A stretch of 51,352 nt of DNA from Flavobacteriaceae bacterium (GCA_023262185.1 JALRDO010000014.1:1-51352); one strand, 5' to 3'; shown: positions 1 through 10,889, counted from the first letter of the stretch. Notes: generated by a model not told the origin, from the letters alone. Made by a program: numbers and translations.

Positions 1-505
1 GTTAGCCGGTCCTTATTCTTACGGTACCGTCAGTCACCCACACGTGGGTGGTGTTCTTCCCGTATAAAAGCAGTTTACAACCCATAGGGCAGTCATCCTG
101 CACGCGGCATGGCTGGATCAGTCTTTCGACCATTGTCCAATATTCCTCACTGCTGCCTCCCGTAGGAGTCTGGTCCGTGTCTCAGTACCAGTGTGGGGGA
201 TCTCCCTCTCAGGACCCCTAATCATCGTTGCCTAGGTGAGCCGTTACCTCGCCTACTAGCTAATGATACGCATGGTCATCTCTTTCCGCCAAAGCTTTAA
301 GACAGAGATCATGCGATCTCTGAATACTATGGGGTATTAATCCACGTTTCCATGGGCTATTCCCCAGAAAGAGGTAGATTCCATACGCGTTCCGCACCCG
401 TGCGCCGGTCGCCGGCGAGTGCAAGCACTCCCGCTGCCCCTCGACTTGCATGTGTTAGGCCTGCCGCTAGCGTTCATCCTGAGCCAGGATCAAACTCTTC
501 ATTGT
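1..505 (-). rRNA. rrs: 16S ribosomal RNA, 5' part (partial)
   Basis: Read on the minus strand, this is the 5' third of a bacterial 16S rRNA gene; the gene continues past the left edge of the window. The universal 27F primer site is complementary to 479-498, and the universal 338 region (ACTCCTACGGGAGGCAGCAG) is read on the minus strand around 150-170. The 5' end is placed at about 505 by setting the 27F site at E. coli position 8. The V1-V3 sequence, including the GCACGGGTGCGGAACGCG stretch, looks flavobacterial, but no alignment was run. The promoter and leader lie at 506-742, and a porin gene on the same strand lies further upstream. Confidence 0.97.
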
Positions 506-604
506 TGAATCTTAAATAACTTAATGACTAACAAATCTTCAGTACGACCCCGAGCATCTTAGTTTTAATTCATTACGAATCTTACGCTTTTTGTCATCTC
601 AATA

Positions 605-617
605 TGTTCAAAGAACT
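605..617 (-). promoter_or_regulatory. boxA-like antitermination site in rrn leader
   Basis: The minus strand reads AGTTCTTTGAACA, close to the boxA consensus TGCTCTTTAACA that binds NusB/S10 in rRNA leaders. It sits about 100 bases upstream of the mature 16S end, as expected for rrn antitermination. The sequence is seen; the function is inferred from position and similarity. Confidence 0.5.
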
Positions 618-709
618 TCACACCAAACTGATTTACTTACGTAGTAAATCTCACCTTTCGGCTTTTCATTTCAGTGTTTCAAAGTCGCTTTTGTTTCTCA
701 AAGCGGGTG

Positions 710-742
710 CAAATATAGAAAGGAATTTTTGTTGCCGACAAA
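710..742 (-). promoter_or_regulatory. rrn operon promoter (Bacteroidota -33/-7)
   Basis: On the minus strand TTTG (739-742) is followed after 21 bases by TATATTTG (710-717). This matches the Bacteroidota sigma-ABfr consensus of TTTG/TTG, about 19-21 bases, then TAnnTTTG. Transcription should start near 703-706 and run through the leader into 16S. The A/T-rich block just upstream (743-775) may act as an UP-like element. The match is seen directly; the start site is inferred. Confidence 0.85.
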
Positions 743-845
743 CTTTTTTCGAAAAATATTTAAAAATTTTTTCGGCCTTAGATTTCCATTTCATTTAAAG
801 AGAAAAGGATCAGAAAGTTACGTCAAAAAATTGATTCGAAAAAAA

Positions 846-2783
846 TCAGTCAAAGAAATTCCAAGTGAATCCGAATCGTATCACCCCGTCTCTGAAAGGC
901 ACACCAGGAGCGGCGTAATACGAAGGACTACCCCAGGCTGCATTCAGGTGCTCGTAGGTCAAAAACAGATCCATGGTTCGAACTTTAGCATAAATGAATG
1001 CATCGAGAACTGCGTAACCCGAGATCAAACTGTGTTGCTGTGAATAGAATACTCCTAGCACAGGGTGGTATCCGTCTGCATAAAAGTCATCAAAGTAGCG
1101 TCCCTTTACCCCAATATGTGCGAACATTGCTTTATCGAATAAGTCGGTAGAAACATATAGTGCCGACCTGGCAATGAATTTCGGGATATTGTAAAGCCCC
1201 CCCGTATCGTCGCTTTCCTGATAAAGTGCTCTAAGGTCTAAGGTGAGCCTTCGCCATCGCAGCGCATTGCTGTACTCGAGTGCACGTTCAGTAATAACCG
1301 AATTCGACCGTGTTGGACTAAGCATCGTGTAGTCAGCACCGAAACCAGAGTATATTGCTATCGGAGCCTCAAAGAAGTAACCGTTGTTGAGTGTCTTGAG
1401 TTGAGCGCTGATTGATCCGAAGCGCTTGTCTTCAAGCCCCACCTTTAAACGCACATGACTTTCCATGGCCGACTGCTCATAAGTATCCCAATTAAAAGCC
1501 GTGTAGTTGCTCTGATAGCGCAGCAAGTTCAAATCAGGTAATTGATTCCGCTGTTCAAATGCTCCTCTCAAGTACCTTTTGTCTCCGAGCTTTATATAGG
1601 CGCTAGAGTTTACGACAAAACCCTGGAGGGTTGCCTGTAGCGGCAGGTATACCTCGGCATGAACGCCTATCCTATCTTTTTGATTGGTGTAGCGCCCCTT
1701 GATATGCGTATCACTATAAGAATAGAAGGTCTCGGGGTTTGCAATGGTTTCAGATTTGGTCGCATCCTGAGTTGTGGCAGCGAGATTTTCAAATCCCTGT
1801 CGCGTAGCTAGTTGCCTGATCGAGCCCTCGAGGGTTCCCCATTCTTTTCCGAGCAGAGCGATACCTGCAGTAAACTCAACCGAACGGATGCCGTGCTTGT
1901 CTGAAACCGCACTCACCTCATTGAGCTCTCCTAACAAGATGTTTGCCGATGATTGGTTGAAGATATAGGAGCGCGAATCGTAATGTATCGACTGGGTCAA
2001 GGCCAGGGCCCCGGTAAGAGTATACATCTGATCGGCATAAAAGCCCCGATGCAGTACTCTAGAATCGGCGTCTGAAAATAACTGATCGACATAACGACGC
2101 TCTAAAAACTGAGGATTGCCCGAATCAAACTGCGTTGTGGCATACTTAAGACCTGCTGGCTCAAGCTGGTTCATGTTGTGGGTAGTCATGAATCCTCTCC
2201 ATTGATACTTCTTGTTCTCAGAGGTGTAATTGAAAGTGGTTCTGAAACTGCCCGAGTTAACCAATTCATTGACGTAATGTCCTTCAGAGCGAAATCCTCT
2301 GAACCCCAGACTCATATTAAACTGCTCAGAGAGGTTGAAGGCTAGATTTGAATTCAGAAGTTGTCCTCGATTCAGAATAGACAAAAAGAAGAATTCAGTT
2401 ATCGGGGTTGGGTTGCGATGAAAATACATATCCTTCTTCTCATAAAGCATGAAGTGCTGCATGGGCACCCCCAAACTTGGGAGTCGAGAAGGCGTCTCAC
2501 GCGTCATTTTATTCATCGGACGCCCCGGATTCGAAAAAGGCAAGAACTCGAAAAGATCACGATTTGCAACATTGTGACGCAATCCTTTCTCGAATCTCAA
2601 GATAGTATCTAAAGGGATGGTATCTCGATCTATAGTAATTTTTAGATATTCTGCCTTTGAAGGCATCTTAGGCTTTTTTCGCTCTTTTTGCTTTGGACCT
2701 TTAACGTCAAGTTCCTGTTGGGAATAGGCGAAAGAAAGTGTCCAGAGACTTAGCAGAAAAATCAGAAATGGCCGTATCTTCAT
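846..2783 (-). CDS. putative outer-membrane porin (Porin_10-like)
   Basis: This 645-residue exported protein starts with a signal peptide (hydrophobic core around residues 5-20, cleavage near AYSQQ) and a short Lys/Pro-rich stretch. The rest consists of alternating aromatic/polar strands typical of an outer-membrane beta-barrel, ending in aromatic residues (FTWNFFD). Length and composition fit the Bacteroidota putative porin family (PF14121), found in many flavobacteria. The substrate is unknown. It is transcribed toward the rrn operon and divergently from the T9SS protein gene, with only 54 bases between the two start codons. A near-consensus -7 element (TATTTTTA, complement of 2805-2812) lies 21 bases before its start. 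The family is fairly sure; a pore function is not proven. Confidence 0.8.
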   Translation of the reverse strand: MKIRPFLIFLLSLWTLSFAYSQQELDVKGPKQKERKKPKMPSKAEYLKITIDRDTIPLDTILRFEKGLRHNVANRDLFEFLPFSNPGRPMNKMTRETPSRLPSLGVPMQHFMLYEKKDMYFHRNPTPITEFFFLSILNRGQLLNSNLAFNLSEQFNMSLGFRGFRSEGHYVNELVNSGSFRTTFNYTSENKKYQWRGFMTTHNMNQLEPAGLKYATTQFDSGNPQFLERRYVDQLFSDADSRVLHRGFYADQMYTLTGALALTQSIHYDSRSYIFNQSSANILLGELNEVSAVSDKHGIRSVEFTAGIALLGKEWGTLEGSIRQLATRQGFENLAATTQDATKSETIANPETFYSYSDTHIKGRYTNQKDRIGVHAEVYLPLQATLQGFVVNSSAYIKLGDKRYLRGAFEQRNQLPDLNLLRYQSNYTAFNWDTYEQSAMESHVRLKVGLEDKRFGSISAQLKTLNNGYFFEAPIAIYSGFGADYTMLSPTRSNSVITERALEYSNALRWRRLTLDLRALYQESDDTGGLYNIPKFIARSALYVSTDLFDKAMFAHIGVKGRYFDDFYADGYHPVLGVFYSQQHSLISGYAVLDAFIYAKVRTMDLFLTYEHLNAAWGSPSYYAAPGVPFRDGVIRFGFTWNFFD

Positions 2784-2837
2784 ATCTTTTTTACCACAGG
2801 CTCGTAAAAATACGCAATCTAGCTTGGTAGTGTTGCT

Positions 2838-5800
2838 ATGAAAGAAAGAACCTTAAATACATACCTATATAATGTATTGAGCATCACTTTTGTAGTCGTG
2901 TGCGCGACTACCTCTTTTGCTCTTCAGGCCCAATACAAGTCAAACGCGCCTTTTACGGCGCTACTGCGCCATGCAGATTCTTCTATAACGGCTCAGCCCT
3001 ACACCCTTTTCGAATACGACGAGGCCTTTGAATCTTATTTTAAAGACAAAAACATTCGTAAAAAAGGAAGCGGTTATAAGCAGTATCCACGCTGGCGCAA
3101 TTACTGGAGTTACTTTACCAAAGATGGAGTTATTCAATCTCCAAAGGAACTTTACCAGGCCTACCAAAATAAAATTAGTTCTAACCGTCCAGTAAACAGC
3201 TTTGCCGATTGGAGTCCACTTGGACCATCTTCGGCTGAGGTTATAAATGAGAAGCTTCCGGGTATCGGAAGGCTGAATCAAATTGCGGTCGATCCGTCTG
3301 ATCCCAACACTTGGTTTGCAGGTGCACCTGCTGGAGGACTATGGAAGAGTACTGATGCGGGGAACTCATGGATTAATCTCTTTGACCACTATCCACAAAT
3401 CGGAGTATCAGGAATCGCCATTGATCCTGAAGACACCCAAATCATTTATATCGCCACAGGAGACGACGATGCACTCGAGAGCTATTCTATAGGAGTCATG
3501 AAATCCATTGACGGTGGGCTTACCTTTAATGAGACAGGACTGAATGTCAATAATGTGGATCGTGGGACAGCACTTAATGAGATAATTATCGATCCTGATA
3601 ATCACAATATTATTTGGGTGGCAGGCACTCAAGGCCTGTATAGATCAACTAACGCAGGGCAAAGCTTTTCTAGAGTCATCAATGATGAAATCACAGATTT
3701 CAGGTTGAAGCCGGCTAACGGACAGGTCATATATGCCCTCTCCAATAACACATTTTACCACTCAACCAATGGTGGTACTACTTTTAGTCAAAACATCACT
3801 AATCCAAATAATATTCTACCCAGAAGTTATATGCGTGCCGTGATGGCCGTGAGCCCAGCGAATCCTGAGGTGCTTTATATACTGTATGCGAAAAGCAGTG
3901 ACGGCAGTCTTGAAGGACTATATCAATCTGTGGATTCTGGTCTTACCTTCTCAAAAAGGACGGTGACGGTTCGCGAGCAAAAAACCGGAGCAGACGGAAA
4001 CCCCTACACTGAGATTAAATCGAATTTCAATATCATGGAATCGAGTCAGGCATGGTTCGATCTAGCCATCGCTGTGGACCCAGAAAACGCCAATACGGTA
4101 TATACTGGTTGCTTGAATCTATGGAAGAGCATTGATGGAGGAAACAATTTTTCAAAACTCAACAATTGGTATAACTCTAACACGGCCTATACCCATGCAG
4201 ATATACACACTCTCAAATTCTTCAATGGAGCCCTTTACGCAACAACTGACGGCGGATTGTATCGCAGCACAGATGGAGGCGAGTCCTTTACCGACTACAG
4301 CAATAATGGTATTGCCACAGGACAGTTCTATCGCTTGAGTATTGGCAAAAACGATGCCTCAGTGATGGTAGGGGGTACTCAAGACAACGCTGGATTCATA
4401 CGCAGAGACAATAATTGGTACCTCTACACAGGAGGTGATGGTATGGATTACGAGATCGATCCACTTAATTCTAACCTATCCTACGGATTCACTCAAAACG
4501 GAAATTACCTCTTCATAAGTGATAGTCGAGGTGACAATCTCGCCTTGCTTGAAGGTCCCAGCAACGAATCAGGAAATTGGATTACACCACTCACGATTAC
4601 CCAAAACGGAGAAGTGCTAGCCGGTTATAAATCTTTATATGTACTTGGAAGCTCAGGTTTTACTAAACGCTCAGAAACATTGGCTGATAGCAATATAGAT
4701 GATCTCGAGGCAGCTCCTTCAGATGCAAACATCGTATGGGCTGCAGAGGGTTCAATCCTTTACCTCAGCGAAGATGCAGGAAGAACCTTTACAAATATTA
4801 CTTCCTTACTCGGCCCAATCTCTGATATGAGCATAAATAGTAACAATCCTAAAGAGGTATTTGTTACCATATCGAATCGTGTAGACGTGGCGCTAGTAAA
4901 CCAGCCGGAAAATCCAGCAGTCTGGCGTGTGAATGCCACCAATCCATCAGCACTTGTAAAGCAAGAGATAACCCGAGATCTTCCGACAGACCAGGTTTAC
5001 TTATCTATTGCCCATCAGTCTAAAGACCTTAAAAATTCTTTATATGTAGGAACTAACCTTGGTGTCTATCGGAGTGACGATAGCATGGATGGCTGGGAGC
5101 TTTACGGTGAAAACCTACCCAATACAGCAGTAAGCGATATTGAACTAAGTGTTGAAGATGCTATGATTTTCGTTTCTACTTATGGTCGAGGGGTTTTTTC
5201 TTCTCCTATTCTTGTAGAAAAAGCAGCAACCGATATTGCTATTAGCGGATTGACGACTCCTTCGTCTAAAATCTTTTTACCAGGAGAGGCCAACTTATCT
5301 GCAGTTTTGACCAATAAAGGAAGTGAATCTCTGAACGAAGCTACAGTTACGCTTTCGTTCAACACAGTTGACCAGAGTCCTCAAAATTTTGAGTTGAGCT
5401 TAGCCTCAGAGCAGAGTATTACTGCTGACCTAGGTGTGGTTCCAGAACCATATACAGGCATCATAATCGCTAAAGCCATTGCTACAACTGCGAATGATAG
5501 CTGGAATGAGAACAACGTGAGTAGTCATAAGTTTATTGTCAATACTGAAGCCCACTTTGAATCAAACTATGCGGTTTTAGATCAAGAAACCACATTAAGC
5601 AGTCTATTACCTTACGACCCCCTTTACGGAACGGGTTCATGGGAGAAAGCTGAGGTCACTCAAAAGTTTACCACAACAGATTACAGCCTTGCTTGGATTA
5701 CCAATGCCTCTAGTAACTACCCGGACATGGAACGCAGTTATCTGCTCTCTCCCTATTACGATTTGAGCCTACTAGAAAAACCAGCCCTGCGATTCGACAT

Positions 5801-7253
5801 GGCGTTCAATCTTGAAACCAATTGGGACTTGGTTTATATACAATACTCCACCAATCACGGGCTAACCTGGCAGGTGCTAGGGAGTAAAAATTCTACCCCG
5901 AAGTGGTACAATTCAGATCGTACTGTAAACACGGCAGGAAACGACTGCTACAATTGCGTAGGCGCCCAATGGACAGGTGAAGACGATGTCTTCGCTCAAA
6001 TGACAACTTACCAGTATGACTTTAGTGATAATTCTGCAATTGATGGTATAGATTTGACTCAAGAAAAGCAACTACTTTTTCGGTTCGTATTTGAATCGGA
6101 TCAGTCGGTAAATGGCAAAGGGATTGCTATCGATAACTTTCAACTTATAGACCTCAATTATCAGCCTGCAGGAATCACTTTGTCAGGTGATCAAATAATT
6201 GTAAGTGAAACAGGGACCAGTGACACCTTCACGGTAGTTCTCGATTCACATCCTACCTCTGATGTTGTCCTTTCGTTAACTGCTTCAGACATGAGCGAGG
6301 CTACTGTAAGTCCTTCTACACTAACATTTACTAATTCCTCTTGGTCTACTGAACAAGTGGTAAAAGTTACGGGTGTTGATGACTCGATAATGGACGGAAC
6401 TATTGCAAGTACAGTGACAGTATCTGTAATTAAAACTATCTCTGATGACTCATACGACTCATTAGCTGACCAGACGGTAGCAGTGAATACTTTAGATGAT
6501 GAACAACCACTAGAAATCCCATCGACAGCCTTCACCGTTTTAGTCACTGATGGGACCTGTCCTCAAACTGAAACAGGAATCATTGAGGCTACGCTTCAAG
6601 ACGCTGCCCCGGCCGGAAGCTACACCGCCACCTTACAAACCCCTGGATCTGTAGTGGGCCTGTCGCAAGCACTCACACCAAATGCACAATTCAGTGAGCT
6701 TGCCGCTGGTATCTATACCTTGTGTATCACCACCGATCAATCTTCGAGTTTTAAACGCTGCTATACGATAGAGGTCAAGGAGCCTCAAGGCCTAGAGGTT
6801 CAAAGTTTCGTGAACAGTCAGACCAAACAGCTCACGCTAAACCTGAGCGGATCAGATACCTATACTATACTATTTAATGGTAAAACCATCACGACCACTC
6901 TGCAGCAGGTAATCCTAGATCTCGATCGCATTGAGAATTCGATTCAAGTAAAGGGTCTCAGTGAGTGTCAGGGAATATTCGAAGAAACCTTAGTGCTTTC
7001 AAACGAGATCTTTATTTACCCCAACCCTGTAAACGACGGCACTATCAACCTCTATTTAGGAAATACAGAGGCTGCCAAGGTCACGGTGCGTTTACACAAC
7101 AGAAGCGGCAACTTAATCTTTGAGAAAACGCAACCCTTATTCGATAAAAAGACACAGCTGAGTGTTAAAGGACTCAACCCAGGATTGTACTTCTTGAGTA
7201 TCGTTGATACTACTACAAAGGTGTCAACCACCCACAAACTCATCATTCGCTAA
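2838..7253 (+). CDS. large secreted protein with BNR/sortilin-like repeats, Calx-beta-like domain and T9SS type A sorting domain
   Basis: This 1471-residue protein is probably exported by Sec (signal peptide to about residue 32, FALQAQ) and then across the outer membrane by the type IX system. Residues about 120-800 carry many WKSTDGG-type Asp-box repeats (for example around residues 168 and 220), as in BNR/VPS10-like propellers. A CARDB-like segment follows, then a jelly-roll region around 920-1105 with a YNCVG cysteine pair. A Calx-beta-like repeat spans about 1110-1222, and an Ig-like stretch follows. The last ~82 residues (from about 1390, [11 protein letters not shown]) are a TIGR04183-type sorting domain that directs attachment to the cell surface. 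Such proteins act as adhesins or glycan/protein binders; no catalytic motif is visible. Its stop codon overlaps the rnhB start (TAATG), so the two may be co-transcribed. Confidence 0.88.
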   Translation: MKERTLNTYLYNVLSITFVVVCATTSFALQAQYKSNAPFTALLRHADSSITAQPYTLFEYDEAFESYFKDKNIRKKGSGYKQYPRWRNYWSYFTKDGVIQSPKELYQAYQNKISSNRPVNSFADWSPLGPSSAEVINEKLPGIGRLNQIAVDPSDPNTWFAGAPAGGLWKSTDAGNSWINLFDHYPQIGVSGIAIDPEDTQIIYIATGDDDALESYSIGVMKSIDGGLTFNETGLNVNNVDRGTALNEIIIDPDNHNIIWVAGTQGLYRSTNAGQSFSRVINDEITDFRLKPANGQVIYALSNNTFYHSTNGGTTFSQNITNPNNILPRSYMRAVMAVSPANPEVLYILYAKSSDGSLEGLYQSVDSGLTFSKRTVTVREQKTGADGNPYTEIKSNFNIMESSQAWFDLAIAVDPENANTVYTGCLNLWKSIDGGNNFSKLNNWYNSNTAYTHADIHTLKFFNGALYATTDGGLYRSTDGGESFTDYSNNGIATGQFYRLSIGKNDASVMVGGTQDNAGFIRRDNNWYLYTGGDGMDYEIDPLNSNLSYGFTQNGNYLFISDSRGDNLALLEGPSNESGNWITPLTITQNGEVLAGYKSLYVLGSSGFTKRSETLADSNIDDLEAAPSDANIVWAAEGSILYLSEDAGRTFTNITSLLGPISDMSINSNNPKEVFVTISNRVDVALVNQPENPAVWRVNATNPSALVKQEITRDLPTDQVYLSIAHQSKDLKNSLYVGTNLGVYRSDDSMDGWELYGENLPNTAVSDIELSVEDAMIFVSTYGRGVFSSPILVEKAATDIAISGLTTPSSKIFLPGEANLSAVLTNKGSESLNEATVTLSFNTVDQSPQNFELSLASEQSITADLGVVPEPYTGIIIAKAIATTANDSWNENNVSSHKFIVNTEAHFESNYAVLDQETTLSSLLPYDPLYGTGSWEKAEVTQKFTTTDYSLAWITNASSNYPDMERSYLLSPYYDLSLLEKPALRFDMAFNLETNWDLVYIQYSTNHGLTWQVLGSKNSTPKWYNSDRTVNTAGNDCYNCVGAQWTGEDDVFAQMTTYQYDFSDNSAIDGIDLTQEKQLLFRFVFESDQSVNGKGIAIDNFQLIDLNYQPAGITLSGDQIIVSETGTSDTFTVVLDSHPTSDVVLSLTASDMSEATVSPSTLTFTNSSWSTEQVVKVTGVDDSIMDGTIASTVTVSVIKTISDDSYDSLADQTVAVNTLDDEQPLEIPSTAFTVLVTDGTCPQTETGIIEATLQDAAPAGSYTATLQTPGSVVGLSQALTPNAQFSELAAGIYTLCITTDQSSSFKRCYTIEVKEPQGLEVQSFVNSQTKQLTLNLSGSDTYTILFNGKTITTTLQQVILDLDRIENSIQVKGLSECQGIFEETLVLSNEIFIYPNPVNDGTINLYLGNTEAAKVTVRLHNRSGNLIFEKTQPLFDKKTQLSVKGLNPGLYFLSIVDTTTKVSTTHKLIIR

Positions 7254-7828
7254 TGAAACCCTTTGCGATCAAAGGACAGTTAGAGGCCGGGCTTGATGAG
7301 GCCGGACGAGGATGTCTCGCAGGCCCAGTCACCGCGGCAGCCGTAATATTGCCTGAGAAGTTCTCACACCCCTTGTTGAACGACTCAAAACAGCTCACCG
7401 AAAAACAGCGAGAGCACTTAAGGCCAATTATAGAAAAAGAAGCTTTGGCCTATACGGTGATTCATGTTGACGAGGGTACGATTGATGACATCAATATTTT
7501 AAATGCAAGTATTTTAGCGATGCACCGCTGCGTAGACTCCTTAGAGGTGCGCCCTGAATTTTTACTGGTTGACGGAAACCGTTTTAAACCCTATTTGGGG
7601 ATACCTCATCAATGCATAGTTCGCGGAGATCAGACCTATGCAAGTATCGCCGCTGCCTCTATATTGGCAAAAACTTACAGAGACGATTTAATGCTCGAAC
7701 TTGATCTAAAATATCCCGCCTACAAATTCAAGACCAACAAAGGGTATCCGACCGCCGAACACAAAAAAGCCATTCGAGCAGTCGGTCGCTGTCCGCGACA
7801 CCGAAAATCGTTTGCGGCAAACCTCTAG
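7253..7828 (+). CDS. rnhB: ribonuclease HII
   Basis: RNase HII cleaves the RNA strand of RNA-DNA hybrids and starts removal of ribonucleotides misincorporated into DNA in the cytoplasm. The 191-residue length is usual for the family. The active-site motif GLDEAGRG gives D15 and E16. The LLVDGN motif gives D107, and [17 protein letters not shown] gives D126 plus the conserved Ala/Ser helix, so all four metal-binding acidic residues are present. The ATG overlaps the stop of the large T9SS gene by one base, an unusual pairing of a surface protein with a DNA-repair enzyme. A lipoprotein gene follows 37 bases downstream. Confidence 0.97.
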   Translation: MKPFAIKGQLEAGLDEAGRGCLAGPVTAAAVILPEKFSHPLLNDSKQLTEKQREHLRPIIEKEALAYTVIHVDEGTIDDINILNASILAMHRCVDSLEVRPEFLLVDGNRFKPYLGIPHQCIVRGDQTYASIAAASILAKTYRDDLMLELDLKYPAYKFKTNKGYPTAEHKKAIRAVGRCPRHRKSFAANL

Positions 7829-7865
7829 TTCGTCGTACCTTCACCCTACCAATCCATTCGTATAT

Positions 7866-10175
7866 ATGAAACGAGCCCTAGGGTTATTCATACTGCTTAC
7901 TCTCTCGGCATGCGCAGAGCAACCAATCAATAATCAATCTAACCTTCGCTTCTTTCCTGACGACTACGCCTTTGTATTAAAGGCGAATACAGCAGAAACG
8001 CTGTGGTCGGGGGTGCTTGAGAAAGGCAGAATTCACCCTTCAGTTTCTGGTTTGGGTGAGTCAGCAGCACGACTGCAAAGTGAATTGAGCGCTCTCATCC
8101 CTAATGGGGCGCTTACAGTGGCCTTCTTTATCGAAGGTCGCGATCAATTGCAGTTCTTGGCTCTCAATGAAAACCCAGGTCTTGAAAAGCTTTTCGAATT
8201 TCAGCCGAACGAAACCTATGACAATCTGCCTATCGGAACCTTAATCCACGATTCAGGCACCTTATACTTTACCCAACTCGAAGAAAAAAACCTGATCAGC
8301 AGTTCTGCATTGCTTTTAGAAGAGGCCATCCGCGGAAAGGGACAGTTCTCTGTAAACGAGAAAATAGAACGCCTTTTCAGTAGCGCTGTTGCTCCTGAGA
8401 AACTCCATTTGGTGGTACAGCCTGAGAACAGCAAACCCGTTTTCAAGACCTTTGACAACACCGCCTTTTCAAACTTTGCCCAAGAAATCTCTCTTGATAT
8501 CGTTTCTGAAGGACAAGAACTTCGGGCGAGTGGAATCAGCTTTGCCTCAGACAGCCTCGACGTGTATCTCGCAAGTTTTGCTGAGACTGCTCCTATTGAG
8601 CCCCGCCTGCTTGATCATGCCCCCCGGGCTACACAGGCGTTGTTGGTGCGCTCGGCCCCAATCGGTTTAAAGCATCCTTTTTTAGATGGCGCCATTGAAT
8701 TAGGGCGTGTAGACCTAGAAGCCCAGCACCTCTTGTATGTTAGAGGAATCGCCAACACTGCAATCATTGAGACGCTCAATGCGCAGAGCACGGCTAAGGA
8801 AGACTATATGGGTATTGTGTTGTACACCATAGAAGGGACTGATTTTTCACAAGACTTAGGGCCCTTAGGGTTACCGACAAAGGCCAATTATGTTGCGCTC
8901 TATGAGGATGCCTTCTGGTTCAGCGAATCAGACACCGAATTACAGGCCCTGATCAAATTCATCAGCAGCGAAGCAACGTTTAAGCGAGGTGCCTTGTACG
9001 CAAGTCTTGAACCGCAGATTGCTCAAGAGACAAGCCTATTACAACTTTCAAAAGACGATAAACGTGCGCACCTCTTTGCCGTGGTCAAAGAATCTTCGCA
9101 TTATTTCACAGCAGCCAGTTCAACCCCTTTAGTAACCCCCAAGTTTGAGGCAGTGGTCAGTCCGATCCTCAGCCTGTCGTTAGATGCTGAGGCGTTGACC
9201 GATCCGCAATTTGTGAAGAACCACTACACCGATCAATATGAGATCGTTGTCCAAGACGTCAACAATGCATTGTATCGCTTTTCGAATGCTGGGGCTCGAT
9301 TATGGAAGCGTCAACTCGATGCCAAAATTCAAGGAAGAATACACGAGATCGATGCCTATCGAAACAAGAAGCTACAATTAGCCTTTACCACAGAAACCTC
9401 ACTCGTAGTTGTCGATCGCAACGGAAACTATCTTGAAGGATTTCCGAAAAGATTTCAAGACGGCAACCTCTCTGCACTAGCTGTCTTTGATTACGACAAC
9501 AGTCGAAACTACCGCCTGGTATTCAGCCAAGGGCGCGACATTTATATGTTAAACAACACCGGCCAACGCGTGAACGGATTTACCTATACCAAGGCTGAAG
9601 CTGAATTGGCGAGTCCGGCAAAACACTTCAGAATCGCCAGTAAAGACTACTTACTATTTCCGCTTAAAAACGGCTCCTTAAAGATCTTGCAGCGCAACGG
9701 AAAAGACCGCGTAACAGTAAAAGAGCGTTTTGAATTCACTTCAAACGAGTTGTTTGAATACCGCAACACTTTTGCCTTTACGGATCAAAAAGGTGCTTTG
9801 GTTCAGATCGACACTAGAGGAGGTGTAAATCGAAGTAATCTTGGGCTCACGCCTACTCACGAGGTGGTTGCCAGTAACAAGACCCTAGCCACCCTCGATG
9901 GACAAAACCTGCAGATCAAAGAAAAACCCATTGAATTAGACTATGGCGTATATGAAGGCTTGCGCTTCTTCTATCTTAAAGACAAGATCTATGTCAGCCT
10001 GGTGGACAAAGCAAGTAAGCAAGTCTTTTTGTTCGACAGTCAGGCAGCACTGGTGAAGGGATTCCCGGTAATGGGTGATTCAGCTATCGACATGATCGAC
10101 ATGGATAACGACGCCAAGCTCGAGATTGTGGTGAAAGACGAAAGAAATAGTCTAACGCTCTATCGGATTGAATAA
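7866..10175 (+). CDS. large lipoprotein of unknown function with propeller-like C-terminus
   Basis: The start at 7866 is chosen because it gives a clean lipoprotein signal (MKRALGLFILLTLSAC, lipid on C16). An upstream in-frame ATG at 7812 would overlap rnhB and bury that signal. The 769-residue mature protein should be anchored to the inner or outer membrane. Residues about 20-400 form a mixed alpha/beta region resembling DUF3352-type proteins. From about residue 410 there are repeated blade-like segments (ALYRFSNAGARLWKRQL, VVDRNGNYLEGFPKRF, VKGFPVMGDS) like PQQ/FG-GAP propellers. No catalytic motif is visible. It follows rnhB by 37 bases and probably shares its transcript. I do not assign a function. 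Confidence 0.75.
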   Translation: MKRALGLFILLTLSACAEQPINNQSNLRFFPDDYAFVLKANTAETLWSGVLEKGRIHPSVSGLGESAARLQSELSALIPNGALTVAFFIEGRDQLQFLALNENPGLEKLFEFQPNETYDNLPIGTLIHDSGTLYFTQLEEKNLISSSALLLEEAIRGKGQFSVNEKIERLFSSAVAPEKLHLVVQPENSKPVFKTFDNTAFSNFAQEISLDIVSEGQELRASGISFASDSLDVYLASFAETAPIEPRLLDHAPRATQALLVRSAPIGLKHPFLDGAIELGRVDLEAQHLLYVRGIANTAIIETLNAQSTAKEDYMGIVLYTIEGTDFSQDLGPLGLPTKANYVALYEDAFWFSESDTELQALIKFISSEATFKRGALYASLEPQIAQETSLLQLSKDDKRAHLFAVVKESSHYFTAASSTPLVTPKFEAVVSPILSLSLDAEALTDPQFVKNHYTDQYEIVVQDVNNALYRFSNAGARLWKRQLDAKIQGRIHEIDAYRNKKLQLAFTTETSLVVVDRNGNYLEGFPKRFQDGNLSALAVFDYDNSRNYRLVFSQGRDIYMLNNTGQRVNGFTYTKAEAELASPAKHFRIASKDYLLFPLKNGSLKILQRNGKDRVTVKERFEFTSNELFEYRNTFAFTDQKGALVQIDTRGGVNRSNLGLTPTHEVVASNKTLATLDGQNLQIKEKPIELDYGVYEGLRFFYLKDKIYVSLVDKASKQVFLFDSQAALVKGFPVMGDSAIDMIDMDNDAKLEIVVKDERNSLTLYRIE

Positions 10176-10178
10176 ACC

Positions 10179-10877
10179 CTAGGCGCGTTCACATTCAAAT
10201 TGAAGTAAGAATTGCTGAAGAAAAACCGCTTGAACCTCTTCAAGCGACGGACACTTCTCTTGCAGTTCTCTTCGCATCGAGGTCACCCCTTTACCTTGTA
10301 TGCCGCAAGGGATCATCAACTCGAAAAAGCTCAGGTCGGTATCAACGTTGAGGGCGATTCCGTGCATAGTCACCCAGCGACTGGCTCGTATACCCATAGC
10401 ACAAATCTTGCGGGCAAATGGGGTTCCTACATCCAACCAAACCCCGGTTTCGCCTTCAGAGCGCATCCCCTTAATCCCCCAGTATCCTAAGGTGGCGATA
10501 ACGACCTCTTCTAAGAAGCGCAAATACTTGTGAACATCTGTAAAAAAATGATCCAAATCGAGAATAGGATAAGCGACCAGTTGACCCGGGCCATGAAAAG
10601 TGATGTCTCCTCCTCTGTTGATTTTAAAAAATCGCGCGCCCTTGCGTTCTAACTCTGCTTCTGACACCAGTAGGTTAGATAGGTCGCCGCTTTTTCCGAG
10701 GGTGTAGACCGGATCGTGCTCTACAAACAAGAGGTGGTTCTGGGTAGGGAGTTCTAGACCCTCGCGACGGTTGCGCATTTTGATGTCGATGGTCTCTTGG
10801 AACAACTCTTCTTGATAGTCCCATGCGGCCTTGTACACCATGCGGCCCAGATATTCGACATGCACCGATCGCTTCAT
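10179..10877 (-). CDS. lipB: lipoyl(octanoyl) transferase
   Basis: LipB transfers octanoate from acyl carrier protein to lipoyl-dependent enzymes such as the E2 subunits of 2-oxoacid dehydrogenases and GcvH; LipA then inserts sulfur. The 232-residue protein has the family motif RGGDITFHGPGQ at about 88-99, the catalytic lysine K157 in ARKICAMGIR, and the catalytic cysteine C191 in MIPCGI. The N-terminal VEYLGRMVY stretch matches the conserved start of the family, so the first ATG is kept. A perfect TACATTTG -7 element lies only four bases before this ATG, suggesting a leaderless or nearly leaderless mRNA. It ends three bases from the convergent lipoprotein gene and is divergent from lysS. Confidence 0.96.
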   Translation of the reverse strand: MKRSVHVEYLGRMVYKAAWDYQEELFQETIDIKMRNRREGLELPTQNHLLFVEHDPVYTLGKSGDLSNLLVSEAELERKGARFFKINRGGDITFHGPGQLVAYPILDLDHFFTDVHKYLRFLEEVVIATLGYWGIKGMRSEGETGVWLDVGTPFARKICAMGIRASRWVTMHGIALNVDTDLSFFELMIPCGIQGKGVTSMRRELQEKCPSLEEVQAVFLQQFLLQFECERA

Positions 10878-10881
10878 CTTA

Positions 10882-10889
10882 CAAATGTA
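10882..10889 (-). promoter_or_regulatory. -7 element upstream of lipB
   Basis: The minus strand reads TACATTTG, a perfect TAnnTTTG match, ending four bases before the lipB ATG. No good TTG is seen 19-21 bases upstream. If used, transcription would start at or next to the start codon. Confidence 0.55.

Larger units (their letters stand above)
506..845 (-). other. rrn leader and upstream region
   Basis: This 340-base gap separates the stop codon of the porin gene from the 16S gene, both on the minus strand. It holds no credible gene. Reading from the porin side there is an A/T-rich block with an inverted repeat (CGAAAAA at 750-756 against TTTTTCG at 768-774), which could be a weak porin terminator or an UP-like element. 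Next come the rrn promoter (710-742), a small perfect hairpin (GATTTAC 630-636 / GTAAATC 644-650) in the transcribed leader, and a boxA-like site (605-617). The short ORFs that can be drawn here overlap these elements and are not genes. Confidence 0.75.

Noticed and set aside
260-451. 63-codon ORF inside 16S rRNA
   Set aside because: It lies wholly within the rRNA gene.
630-650. Hairpin in the rrn leader taken as a terminator
   Set aside because: The stem is A/T-rich with no T-tract and lies within the rRNA leader, where termination would block rRNA synthesis.
729-1043. 104-codon plus-strand ORF across the rrn promoter
   Set aside because: It overlaps the rrn promoter and the 3' end of the porin gene, has no recognisable features and would be antisense to both.
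3300-5100. Repeated SxDGGxTF units as a possible repeat array
   Set aside because: They are diverged Asp-box protein repeats; the DNA is not conserved between units and there are no regular spacers.
6191-6547. 118-codon ORF antisense to the Calx-beta region of the T9SS protein
   Set aside because: Its Val/Thr/Ser-rich composition mirrors the repeat-rich sense strand; no start signal or domain.
7812-7865. Upstream start for the large lipoprotein
   Set aside because: It would overlap rnhB and hide the lipobox 18 residues inside the protein.
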